This document shows, one piece after another, positions 37,059 through 47,766 of a stretch of DNA of 64,000 nucleotides. Each line of letters opens with the position of its first letter. The stretch's first letter is position 1. The stretch is from Zelopaecilomyces penicillatus (lineage: Eukaryota; Ascomycota; Sordariomycetes; Hypocreales; Pseudodiploosporaceae): positions 1,798,001 to 1,862,000 of the forward strand of contig VCCP01000008.1 of assembly GCA_005765155.1 (NCBI GenBank), given 5' to 3'. Under the pieces are notes generated by a model. That model did not search any database. It was not told the origin of the DNA and was given only the letters and a program-made list of their open reading frames with translations. Position numbers and translations under genes: made by a program.

Positions 37059-37092
37059 CACACACCCACACACACACACACACACACACACA
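37059..37092 (+). repeat. CA dinucleotide microsatellite in the 5' leader
   Basis: A run of CA units with one CCCA interruption lies between the TATA box and the start codon of the small secreted protein gene. Its length is likely to vary between strains. Confidence 0.85.
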
Positions 37093-37205
37093 TAATCTCT
37101 CTCCTCTTATACAAACTATTGCCAACTCAACAACATACTCAAAAGATCTTGTGAATATACAAGACCACTCCTCTTATCAATCCAACATACCAACAAATCT
37201 ACAAA

Positions 37206-37571
37206 ATGGTCCACCTCTCACTCGCCCTTTTCACCCTCGCTCTGGCCCCCGCCGCCCTTGCTCAAGACGTCTCCGTGTCCACAAACTATCCTCCCCCATC
37301 CCTCCAAGGCGACAAGAACAACTGCCCAGGCCACCACGTCGCCAGATGGAAGGAAGGGTGCAAGAGCTCGAAATGCTTCTCCTACACAGTGGGCATCAAC
37401 TGCATCATGATGTACCCCAACAACTCTGGGCCCAAGGTCACAAACTGCAAGCTCTACCAGAACTCTGACTGCACTGGATACTACCAGGAGTTCAAGGGCA
37501 AGGTCTTTAATTCTGTGCAGGTGTCGAATATCCAGGGTGCAAAGTCAATGCAGTGCTGGAATGGATGTTAA
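37206..37571 (+). CDS. Small secreted cysteine-rich protein (121 residues)
   Basis: Starts with a textbook signal peptide (MVHLSLALFTLALAPAALA, cut probably after ALA/Q). The mature part of about 102 residues has eight cysteines, an even number that fits four disulfides: CPG, CKSSKC, NCIMM, NCKLY, DCTGYY and the final CWNGC. It is rich in Asn, Ser, Tyr and Gly, and has no membrane span or GPI signal. It is one exon, with a TATA box and a CA-rich leader, and sits at the edge of a gene-poor region. I do not recognise a named family. The layout CxLYQNxDCTGYYQEF followed by a C-terminal CWNGC resembles small secreted fungal proteins of the kind predicted as effectors or cell-wall proteins. That role is inference only. 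Confidence 0.85.
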   Translation: MVHLSLALFTLALAPAALAQDVSVSTNYPPPSLQGDKNNCPGHHVARWKEGCKSSKCFSYTVGINCIMMYPNNSGPKVTNCKLYQNSDCTGYYQEFKGKVFNSVQVSNIQGAKSMQCWNGC

Positions 37572-38123
37572 AAGGATGGATGTCTTTAGCATCAGGAGGG
37601 TTTCCGTTTTCTTCTTCTTCTTCATTGCATTTTATCACGAACATATTTGTCTATACACACGATATATAGGGGTTACAAAGGTACAAAACTTGGAAAGAAA
37701 TGTATATAAAAACGACATTAGGGATATATATAGTCGAGTCTCCTGCAGGGTATATACAAGGAGCAATACATATTTAAACAAACAACAATACTTTCATGGT
37801 GATTGCAAAATAGAGTGCAGTCCCCAAGTTCTCAAAATTGGACGATGCAATTTATTCAAAGTCATGACAAACTAGTCTTGACTCGGCATCTGAGTATTTG
37901 TCAATGATCAGGAGCATTTATAATCATGAACGAATCTCGTGACTTGAAACTCAGAAGATTATGTCTTGCGCAACTATGCATTTCTCAACGCCCTTGTCCG
38001 CCCACCAACTCTAGTGTATACGTAAACCAGTGTCTCTACATGACAACGGTAATAGTGGTGACAGTATAATAAAACAAAACCGAGACAAATAACCCTCCAC
38101 ATCTTTCATCTTCATTCATCTCG
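37572..38123. other. Intergenic, convergent 3' flanks
   Basis: T-rich 3' flank of the secreted protein (TTTTCTTCTTCTTCTTC) followed by an AT-rich sequence up to the thioesterase stop. No gene is seen. Confidence 0.6.
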
Positions 38124-39363
38124 TTAAATCTTGGACGGCTTCTCTTCAACTTTGGCCAACCGTGTAACTCCCTATTGAAAAAGATTAATCATTAGCATGT
38201 GCTGAACCACTCCATATTTACACTCTCCCATCAAGAATGGTATGAGAATGAGTAAAAGGAGGATGGGGAAATATTAGAGAAAAGCATCGTCTTACCTCTT
38301 GATAGCACGTCGCCAGCAACGTCCCATCCCTCGAAAAGATACGCTGCGTCACCACTCCCCTCCCCTCGCCCGACCACGGACTCTCCATCTCTCTCAACAT
38401 CCAGTCATCCGCTTTTACCTTCTTCGGCTCGTGAAAATAAATACTATGGTCCAGACTAACCTGCATCCCCAGCCGTTCGCACCCAACCCAGTCTTCCTTG
38501 TTCGGCCCCAGGCCCTCAAACTCGTTAATCTCCTGCACCGTCTTCTGGTTCTCCGCTGAGAGTGCGTCAAAGTCCTCGGGCGCAAAGGGGAACCGCCAGA
38601 GCCGGTGGATCCGCGACACCGTACCAATGAAGTAGTTGTCTGACATGTACGCCAGCGCGTTAAGGTGCGCCTGGTGGCCACCCGATTCGGAGATGGTGCC
38701 GCGGCAGCGCACCCACTGTCGACACTTGCGCTGGTCGGGACGCGAGTTTGGATCCTGAGAGTTGACGACCTCGATGCGCCGGCTCTGCGTGGGCCCTGTG
38801 CGGCCCCATGAAGGGTCTTCGTCGATCCAGCTGGGTTGGGGTATCTCAACGCCTTCGGGCAGAGGCGCCGCGTGGTGCACCTGCTTGGGCGCGCCCTCGC
38901 TAGCCTCGCGCACGAAGCTGATGGTTGTGGTGAAGATGCATTTGCCGCGCTGGCGGGCCTGCACGGTGCGCGTGGAAAAGGAGCGGCCGTCGCGCACGCG
39001 CTCGACGAGGTACATGATGGGGATCGTCGCAGAGCCCGCGAGCAAGAAGTAGCAGTGGCACGAGTGAGGCAAGAAATCTTCGGGGACCGTCTTCTGCGCC
39101 GAGGCGAGGCACTGGGCGATGACGGAGCCGCCAAAGATGCCTCTCGCGCCGGGGGGGAGCCATGCAGGTCGCGTGTTGGTGAAGATATCCTAATCACAGA
39201 AACGAGAAGTCAGGTTATTGCAAGCTTCAAAATGCAAGCAGAGAACAAAACCTACCGGCCCAAATACACCCAGCTCCGTCACCTCGAGCGTATTCTCAAT
39301 CGGCGCCTTATCCTGGTCGCGCTCTGGCGGCCGCAGCAGCGTCGTCCTCGGTTCTGAAGGCAT
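38124..39363 (-). CDS. Acyl-CoA thioesterase II (TesB/Tes1 type), peroxisomal
   Basis: Hydrolyses acyl-CoA to free fatty acid and CoA, usually in the peroxisome as a partner of beta-oxidation. Three exons (39363-39256, 39189-38296, 38171-38124) join in phase to 349 residues. The double hotdog fold begins with LEVTELGVFGPDIF, then GIFGGSVIAQCLASAQKTV and a conserved HCYFLLAGSATIPI. The second half has AYMSDNYFIGT, then the catalytic region QVSLDHSIYFHEP and GVVTQRIFSRDGTLLATCYQE. The last exon adds 15 codons and ends in Ser-Lys-Ile, a variant PTS1 peroxisomal signal. Retention of the 124-base last intron would instead end the protein at a stop near 38218 without that signal. No defect is visible. 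Confidence 0.92.
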
Positions 39364-40280
39364 TGCGATGATGGTGGATGTGTAGTGACTGATGGAGATA
39401 AAAGAGTTTCTCAGTGATAATTGAAAGAGAACAGAAAAAAACAGGACTAGATAACAGATAGAAAGATGGTATTGTGTATGGAACAAAAACATAAAAAAAA
39501 GGCCAACCGTCTCAGCCCGTCCGTCATCCTGCCTGTCCAACCAGATACCCAGCAATTGGGGATGACATGATCGCCAATGCCGAGGCTCAGCGTTTCACAG
39601 AGTGTGTGTGCTTGATACTAGAACCCCACAGCCACTGTATTAACCGTACGCTGACTGGCTAATAGTCACCCCACTGTCTTCCCCGGAAATGCAGCAGCAA
39701 GGTCCCCCATCCATTCCTGACCCCAAGACAGACAGACAGCTGAACCCATGTGAAGAAAAGGGAACAGAAAAACACCGAAAAACTCCGTTTCCGTGGGTGT
39801 GTACCAGTACTATGTAAGTAATCTACAGGCTCGGCACATGCCAGCCAGTAATCACTACCCAATTGCATAAATGTACGTACCTCTTGTCTGGGATATAATA
39901 TGTACTTGGTACTCTGTGGACCAAAGGAACAACCAGCCCACCCCGTCGGCATTCAATTCACTGCTGACGGATCACACAGGACATACCGAAACCTTGATGC
40001 ACGTTCGGTGAATGGAACCATTCCAGTTTACAGCAATACAAACATTGTAGGCATATTGAAGCCTCTCAACTGTCGAGTCCCTGTCTAGTTGTTGTACCTA
40101 GACAACACCCATAGTAGTCCAGCATAGTCACGTCATGCATCAAATCCCAGTCAAACGTCAAGAAAGGGGCTCCTGAGAATGATAAAAGTTTAGGTACAAC
40201 ACACCTCCAACTAACTATTCACTCCTCAACTGTCACTCCTCAGACACATTCATTTCAAAACACTACTTTTCTCAGCACCC
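39364..40280. other. Intergenic, thioesterase promoter and OSBP 3' flank
   Basis: No supported gene. It is a tandem spacer between two genes on the minus strand. Confidence 0.6.
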
Positions 40281-43200
40281 CTATGCCTCCGTAGCTTCGA
40301 ATTCTGCCCCCGCAGGCTGTGCATCCTCAAACACAGCCTCCAGCCCTGCCCACGCCGCCTTGTAATCACCATCTGGACCAGCCATCTCTCGCTGCTTCCA
40401 GTACTTGCCGTTAAACTTCCAGTAATCCTCACCCGTCACTTCACAGCGCGTCTTGGAGAACCACGCAGGCGCAAACTCTTCCCCAGATTCCTCGCGCACC
40501 CGCCTACGAGCTCGCTGATTCTCCTCGAGCCGGTTCTTCTCTGTCGCCGCCAAATCGTACTCTCCATCCTCCATGGCACGCTGGTCTGGTCGGAGCCGTG
40601 AGTCTGTTGGCGCAATCCATGGCCGAAGTTGGTCGTCAATGTGATTAAATGTCAGTACAAACGGCGTCAGGTTGAATGGAATACCCTGCGGTCGCGCGTT
40701 GGCCTCCCAGATGAGATATGCCCTGTTGGGATCGGCCAGACCGCCCTTGTGTACTGTGCCCTTTTCTTTCGTTGACGGCTCATCGACGGTAGCCTCATAG
40801 CCAGGCGTCAAACGAGCGTAAAGACGGGAGTTCCACCGCCCACCCAAGCTGACACGCACATTACCCGACGCATCCATCACCTTGCCGGCAATCTGATATG
40901 CGCTTGATGCTTTCCACCCGCGCGCCTTGAATTCAACAATGGCCACCTCTCCAGTTGTCCAATTCTTGATTTCCATTGGCCCGTAGTTGTCTACAGTTGG
41001 ATTGCCCGTAATGATGCCAATAACCGACGATGTCACCTTCTTCCAAGTATATAAGTCTTCTTGGCCTCCGGCTGTGGGTCTCAGCTTCAGGAACCACGTG
41101 CCAAGGGGATTTATATCAAAAGATTTGCCGTAAAATTTGGACTTGACGGCCGATTCACCCCAGTACGTCCAGTTTGTCGATTCTGCCCACGCCGCCCCAA
41201 CTGGCGGGTGGTGGCTGACCTGCTCAATGAAGAAGCGATAGTTCTTGTCTGGTCGGACATACTCAAATGTCTCGCCGAGCAGAGGGTTAAAGGGCTTGGC
41301 CACACGACCAATGGTGGATGCGTATTCGCTGGCAGCAAACGCTGCAACATAGATGAGTCTCTCAATGGAGTCGGCTCGGTCCGCAGCCTGATCAAGTAGA
41401 TCTGCATATTCCATATCTTCACCACATCGGTATAAGAGAGAGGTCGGTTCATTAAAGGAGACAGGCAGCGTCATTCGAGTCATATCCTTGCCAATCATGG
41501 ATTTCAAAATACCCTGTTACGTGGTTAGTGACAAATGCGACTGAAGCTTTGTTTGTTTGGGGGAAGAATATCGGTAGTAAATCCATACCCAAAGTGAAAT
41601 TTTAGGACGATCATCCGAGTCCATCTTGAGGCGGTGTCTGATGCCATTCTCATATCCCTTGAATGCGCTGCTGATATCCAGACCGGAGACGACAACGTCA
41701 GTCTTGTCATGTGTGACTTCACTGCTTGGCAGCTCAGATACTTCCACCTCGCCGGCGTCTACAGCATCAAAGAACTCATCCTCGCCCCCAGATTCGCTGT
41801 CAGATAGCTCTGCCATTTGTGCAAGAGCTGTGGCTTTCCGCGACAAGGTACGAGGAGCTGGTGGCCGGGCCACATCAACCTCGGCTTCCTCCAACGACTT
41901 CTCTACAATAGTAGCAGTGGCAGATGCTGACACACCACCGGCCTCCATCACTTCACGCAGCGCCTTCTTTGCCAGCTTGCGCTTCATCTCCGACTCGTCT
42001 ACACGAGCCTCCAAAATCTCCTGTTCACGTGCCACTTGAGCCATGCTCTCCTCCCACATGCGTCGCATGTTGGATTCGCGGTCAAGGCGGTACTGCCAAA
42101 ACGCATCCCGGTCCTTGGATATTCGGAGAAGATCGCCGATAAGACTTGTCAAGCTACGAATACCAGCGTCATATGTAGATAGGGCTTGTGTGACTTTGGG
42201 GTCGGATAGGGGCGTGGCTGGGCTTTGAGTAAGTTCAGTCAAGAGAGCAGCATGTACACTAGTCATAGTCTCAAGCTGGAGCTTGGCTGACTGAGCGGTG
42301 ATATTGAGTGCATCTTTTGTTGCCTTGGGTTCCTCACGAGCGCTCATATCGTCACCATAGTCATCGTCATCATCATCATCGTCGTGCTCCCCTGGATGAG
42401 CCATACTACCACCGTTGCCTCCGTTGTCGTGAATCCTCGAGGCATCGCCTTCTGTACCGGCATCCACAAAGTCGTCATCCTCAATGCTACCAACAGTGCT
42501 CGCTCCGGTCATGTCACCCCTATGCCCATAATGCTTTGCATTCGAGATTGAGCGGCTCGGCCCATGTGAGGAACTATTCCGTCGCAAGTCAGAAAGGCTC
42601 ACATTTTCACTATGTGAGTCTTGCACCGAAAGATTTCCACCCTGATCAGCTTTGGCTTGTCTGAGAAGCTCTGCATTCCTTGCTGTTTGACGTCCTTCTT
42701 CCCTTGCTTGGTCTTTCGACCACTGAATGGAATTGTTGAGAGCCCAAAACCAGCGCTTCGCTTCCACCTCGTGGTTGGCCTTAAGCGTGTACTTGACAGA
42801 GGACTTGCCAATGATCTCAAATTTAGTCTTTTCGTCAGGGCTCATGTGAAGCTTGGCAATTTTCATGTTGATTGCACCTCGGCAAGCCGATCCGGCATCA
42901 TCCTGATGTTTATAGTAGCTCAGTACCCCATCCTCCAGCACGAACCATCTCAACTGGTAGCCCTTGCGGTAGTTAGTCCACTTCTTTAGATAACCTTTCA
43001 TCTCACGAGTTTCACGGCCCACCAAGGGATCGCCGGGCGCAGCCGCAGCACTGCCTTGCGACGCAGCATGCCCGAGGACAGCCTTTTCCTGAATGCCTCT
43101 CTGGGCTGCCACGGCAGCTGGCGACTTTTTGAGTATAGCCTTAACTCCATCGTCATGTGTGATGGATTGTGGTAATTTGCCCTTGCGATCACGACGGAAA

Positions 43201-44370
43201 GGGTCAGCGCCGTGCAGAAGAAGAACCTGGATGAGCTGGATGTTCCGTTTCCGAGCAGCCTCATGCAATAGAGTGCCACCACTTTGCGCCGTGACTGGAT
43301 CTGACACGAATTCGGCGCTATTTATGTCTATCACCGTCTTTAGGCGCTGCTCTTCCAGAACTTCGGCAAGGGCGTCATAATCATTTTTAGCAATAAGTTC
43401 CTGAATCTGTCGGACTTTGGAATCTGTGAACAGTGATCGGGACAGCTGTAAAAGCTGAAATATTTCGGGTGTTCGAGCTAGATCAATTGGAAGCTTTCCA
43501 TGTGTGTTGATTATAGCATCATTGATATCCTTCTGTTCCAGTAGCAGTTTGACGGCCGCAGTCCGACCATGCGTGGCTGCAATATGCAGAGGGGTGTTGC
43601 CATCTTTATCCCGGGAATTCACGTCCAAGCTGCCCAATCCATCTGAAAGAACAAATTCAATTACTGGAAACTCCGCACACTGCATTGCGAGGTGTAGAAT
43701 TGTAGTGTCGTCGAGTGGTCCAGTATTGGTGGCGGTCAAAGACGACATGCTCGCTCGGGGGGCATTTTCAGAAGTCTCTCGAATCGCCTTGGAAATAGAC
43801 GCTGTATCTCCATTTCTCAGTGCCTCAACCACCCTAAACTTCCTGACAGACTGCTCCAGGCTGCCAGACTTCGTGTCCGGGATAGGTGCTGTCTTTGCGG
43901 GTTGGGAGTTTGACGGTGTCCTGCTCAGGGAAGCCGACGTAGTGGATAGCTTGGAGCTATGGCTCCGCGTGCCTGGTTGGTGCTGCATGGGCGACAAGGT
44001 GGAATGTTTCGCAGCCGCTTGTGGCGAGGCGAGGCTGCCTGAATTCGAGGCTCGACCGTCTTCGGAACCGGATTCGTCTTCGCGAGTCTCTTTGCGTCGA
44101 AGCAGCGACAACGCTGCGGCGGACTTGGACCGCTTATGGTGGGAGGTGCTGTATAGCGGGGACACAGGCAAGTTAGATGACAAAATTTTGGAACTCAACA
44201 GAAAGTGAGGGAAAAGCGAGATTTGGTAGCCATTGGCCTCAACCTCTGAACCCAACCTGGCCCAATCAACCGGTCTACGATGAACAAAAGGCGGCCACCG
44301 CAATACCAAGCATGGGAGGGGAAATGGGGGATGCTAGAGGAATGACCTACCTTTCTCCGTGGTCCGTCAT
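40281..44370 (-). CDS. Oxysterol-binding protein, Osh1/Osh2-like (ankyrin, PH, FFAT, ORD)
   Basis: Lipid-transfer protein that moves sterol and/or PI4P at membrane contact sites. Three exons (44370-44351, 44148-41589, 41513-40281) join in phase to 1270 residues. The first exon encodes only MTDHGE plus part of a codon and was chosen because it gives an in-phase ATG and continues into HHKRSKSAAALSLLRRK. Ankyrin repeats span about 150-340 (GNTPLHIAATHGRTAAVKLL, then LLHEAARKRNIQLIQVLLLH). A PH domain lies near 389-486 (MKGYLKKWTNYRKGYQLRWF). An acidic run and an FFAT-like motif, EFFDAVD, lie near 797 for binding ER VAP. The oxysterol-binding domain begins SLWGILKSMIG and holds the family signature EQVSHHPP near 954. 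All modules of Osh1/2 are present. Confidence 0.94.
41754..41777 (-). other. FFAT-like motif coding segment in the OSBP gene
   Basis: Encodes EFFDAVDA, preceded by an acidic tract (SDSESGGED). It matches the FFAT core E-F-F-D-A-x-(E/D), which binds VAP/Scs2 on the ER. It links this protein to ER contact sites. Confidence 0.75.
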
Positions 44371-44987
44371 TATGCGCACTATGCTATGTTTTAACGCTAG
44401 ATCTTTATGTTTCACTGGCCTTGTGAGGCAGTAGGTATTGGTGTATAGGTAGGACTGCGTAAGGGCGGTTTAAGGAGCTCCAGGTCTCGTTCTAGGAAGA
44501 AATCAGAGGCGCGCTGGAGGGAACGCAAGTCGATTATGTCTCAGGCTGCGTACGCATACAACATCATAGTATAATACATTTGAGATTATGTCCAGGTAGG
44601 CGTACAGAGGAGGAGAGCAGTGGAAAAAAGGGTTGAGGTCGAGGAAAGGCCGAAGGTGGGGAAGCGGGATGTCCATCTTGGAGAAGCTGTGGCGGTAGAG
44701 GGGGATGACGTTCGACAGTCGACTGAGGCGCAGCAGCTCCCTCGTAGGTGGGGCTTCATTACCAGCGTCGGGGGCGGTGCAGCTAATTTTTATATAATGT
44801 AAGCGGTGGTGTACTGTATGTGTATGTGATTGCACTTTCCCTTACACAATCGGTTCTTCAATTCGAAGTCAACAGTGTACGCATTATGCGCTTACAATTC
44901 TACGTTCAAACGCCTCTAAGGAGCTCAAATCGACGATCAACACCATCTACAGTTACGGCGTAACTGATCACACGTTCCCCACCTTCG
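44371..44987. other. Intergenic, OSBP promoter to FAR1 remnant
   Basis: No supported gene. It holds the OSBP promoter and the left flank of the FAR1-domain element. Confidence 0.55.
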
Positions 44988-45596
44988 ATGGATCCGGTTG
45001 ACACAACCCCCCTCCGCTTCCCCGACGATGTGCTCCCCCCCGAGGGCCAATACAGCTCACAGGATGAGCTTCGCCTAGCCATCAACAATTGGGCAGCGCC
45101 ACGAGGCTATGCATTTGTTATTAAAAGATCGAGAACAACACATAATGGCAGAAGAGAAGTCATGTTCAACTGCGACCGCGGAGCAGGGCGTGCACCTTCA
45201 ACTGAAGGAGTGAGGATTCGCCAGACCAAAACACGTCGCACAGGCTGTATTTTCTCTGTCACGGCAAAGGAAAGCTTGGACAAGACTACCTGGAGCTTAA
45301 GGCATCGTCCGGGGGCTGGCTTCAATCAGCATAATCACGAGCCAAGTATCAGTCAAATGGAACACCCAGCGCTTCGTAAGCTGTCAAGCATAGAGATATC
45401 AACAATTCAACAACTTGCCAATACTGGCATCACACCAAAGAATATTAGATCCTATATGAACTCAAAGTTCAATATACTCGCGACACAGCAAGATATTTAC
45501 AACTGTATTGCACAAGGCAAGCGGAATCTTGTTGTTTGCACCAGGCCCCGTGCGAAGGTCACGTGTCCTTTTCTACGTCGGGGACGGTGCAGGTAG
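44988..45596 (+). pseudogene. FAR1/WRKY-GCM1-type DNA-binding fragment of a Mutator-like transposon
   Basis: A 202-residue frame begins MDPVDTTPLRFPDDVLPPEG. It carries the DNA-binding zinc domain of FAR1/MULE transposases: QDELRLAINNWAAPRGYAF, a Cys at MFNCDRG, RTGCIFSVTAKES, WSLRHR and the closing NQHNHEPS with paired His. It continues into a helical segment (LRKLSSIEISTIQQLANTGI) that normally precedes the MULE catalytic DDE domain. The frame then stops at 45596, and no DDE transposase or zinc-knuckle follows in the next 700 bases. This is a truncated element or a domesticated DNA-binding domain. It could also be a short real protein, because the coding part shows no internal stops. No terminal inverted repeats were found. 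Confidence 0.7.
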
Positions 45597-46310
45597 GGGG
45601 TTAATTATTATACAGACGGGAGTCCTAAGTCAGTTGGCACAGTTCCTTGTTTCTTCCCTGGTAAAGTACCTAGTCTTGTGTAGTTGTTCAACAAGTCCAT
45701 CCATTATGATTGCCAAGTTACCTGGTCATGGAATTTGCCGTCATTTTCTCATGGCATCCATCACATGCTTGGCAAGTCTAAATGTAACAGTCAAGATGTG
45801 CTCTATAGAGACTTGTCCTTCTCCCCTCAGCAGCTATGAATATTGATGCTTCCTACATTTCCATTGAAAGCATGGTGTGACAATTAAGCCGATTCTCACC
45901 TAAACCAATGGGGGCTGTATCACCTGAGCCGAGCAATTTCAACATGCGTTGTTGATGTATAGCGGTACGATCTGGCGAACATGTCTCCAATGCGCAATAG
46001 GTCACTGTAGTTTGGCTGGCTTTAGACAAGTTAACAGCCTGCAGAATGGAAAAAATTCTAATAATACTGAACAGTTTGTTTGTGTTCTGCATAATAACCC
46101 CTCTGTCCTTTCCATGGCCTTGGGGGCCTTTCGGAGTGGCTTCGGTGAATGGACCGGGTCCACCTAATTCTCCCTCCGGCGGGCTAGAGTGTGTGGCGCA
46201 TCTCGGCAGCTCCCAACTTGGGTCTCGCCTCGCGCAACACATCAGCACTTGGACGTTGCCATGAAGCGACAACATCAACACAGGCAGGATATTCCGCCGC
46301 AACTCTCGCC
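45597..46310. other. Intergenic, FAR1 remnant to ERV2-like gene
   Basis: No supported gene. It may include decayed sequence of the Mutator-like element; no transposase motifs are readable. The right end is the promoter of the thiol oxidase. Confidence 0.5.
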
Positions 46311-47034
46311 ATGGCGCGCCGCCAACATGTTACGCTGACCGTATTCCTGGTTCTCTTCGCCATCTTGACAGTCTCATATCTGTTCTCCGGCTCAAACACA
46401 CAGGTGGGCCGCATGCCACCTGTTCCGCCGCCCTCGGCTGCTGGGAAAGAAACGCCGCGAGACTCGAAGCCAGACTTCACCGTTGACCTGAATGGGATAC
46501 CTGCTGGCATTTTGGAGGGCGACTCGATCGCGCCAAAGCTCGAAAATGCAACTCTCAAGTTGGTGCCCCTACCTACCTGCGCAGGCTGCTTCTGCAGCTG
46601 CTATTTCCGTGATTCTCTGTAACAACCGAAACCGTGATCTCCCTCGCTAACTCACTGTTCTTATTCACAGAGCCGAGCTCGGTCGCGCGACATGGAAATT
46701 CTTACACACGATGGTATCAAAGTACCCCGAAAAGCCCACGCCAGAGGACAGAACCGCCCTCAAGACGTTTGTCCAGCTCTTCGGCAGACTCTATCCCTGC
46801 GGCGACTGTGCGAGACACTTCCGCCAGTTGATGGCCAAGTACCCGCCACAAACGAGCAGTCGCAACGCCGCTGCTGCATGGCTATGTTTCGCACACAATC
46901 AGGTCAATGAGAGGCTGGGCAAGCCCATCTTTGATTGTAATAATATCGGTGATTTTTACGACTGTGGATGTGGCGATGATAAAAAGAAGAAGAAAGGGGG
47001 TGAAAAGGACAAGAAAGAGGAGAAACCTCTATAG
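46311..47034 (+). CDS. FAD-linked sulfhydryl oxidase, Erv2/ALR family
   Basis: Generates disulfides using O2 and FAD; Erv2 types act in the ER lumen. Exons 46311-46558 and 46671-47034 join in phase to 203 residues (the donor is GTTGGT). The N-terminus has a single hydrophobic anchor (VTLTVFLVLFAILTVSYLF), which fits ER targeting rather than the mitochondrial Erv1 type. The catalytic domain begins AELGRATWKFLHTMVSKYPE. Its redox motif CGDC lies near residue 130, followed by HFRQLM and the FAD-binding AAWLCFAHNQVNERLGKP. A C-terminal CGCG cysteine cluster precedes a long Lys-rich tail (KKKKKGGEKDKKEE), which is unusual. It marks the left housekeeping border of the sesquiterpene island. Confidence 0.92.
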
Positions 47035-47766
47035 GAATTGGAAATAGAATAGAGCCCAATGCTACTTGTATACGATTTTTGTTGTATGGAATATCACAGT
47101 CGCATTTCATAGCGGCCCACGGGACGTGGACCTAGAATCACACATCTCTCAGAGGAATGACTTGATAGCGCTAACGATAGCGATGGTTCATCAACCTTCT
47201 CCCCTTGATATCATGTTAGTGGTGATGATCGGGAAAATATCAGTGCCTCGCTCTCGTTTCCATGAAAGTCAACATGGGTCCGTCCCTGACATGATCATCT
47301 TTCGCTATGACGAGAGGAAGTCTCGCTTCATACCGAGTAACATCCAAGAACCCCCTTCTTCAGATACCATATAGTTTTGGACAAGATTACTACCCGCGAT
47401 GCAGATTTTGCAAACCCGTTTTCCATCTCCAGCTCAAAGTCCCCAACAAATAAGTAGTCTGAAACTAGAAGGGACTTTATCAAATTGATTGTCACCTTGA
47501 AGATACTTTTTCTCTACATAATAGTAGAAAAGAAAAAAGGAGCAAAACGGTTGGTAACTCTGACCTACTAGTTATATCAAGATAAGATATTTTCTTAAGG
47601 AAGCTCCTAGTACTACTCACTTCTATATCACATGTCCGATTCCGCGAAGCAGCATAATGATCCCAGTCGTTTACATGATGGCGCGCCTAGAGTGCCGCCA
47701 ATCTCAATGGGACAGCATGTCTGCAAACGGATATGACAATGGGAGAATAATCATATATTAACTAGC
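47035..47766. other. AT-rich convergent intergenic region at the left border of the sesquiterpene island
   Basis: No supported gene. Composition becomes AT-rich after about 47400 and stays so through the island. Confidence 0.55.

Larger units (their letters stand above)
31517..37205. other. 5.7-kb gene-poor region upstream of the aspartic protease and the small secreted protein
   Basis: No intact gene can be supported. The left end is the protease promoter. From about 33300 to 36600 stop codons are dense in all frames and composition is AT-richer than in the coding regions. A stretch near 33661-34013 (-) has protein-like runs in two frames, broken by stops, and may be a decayed gene. A perfect 10-bp hairpin lies at 34835-34860. 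The right end (from about 36960) is the promoter of the secreted protein. Confidence 0.5.

Noticed and set aside
43504..44208. 234-codon frame on the plus strand
   Set aside because: Antisense shadow of the ankyrin part of the OSBP gene, which has clear domains on the other strand.
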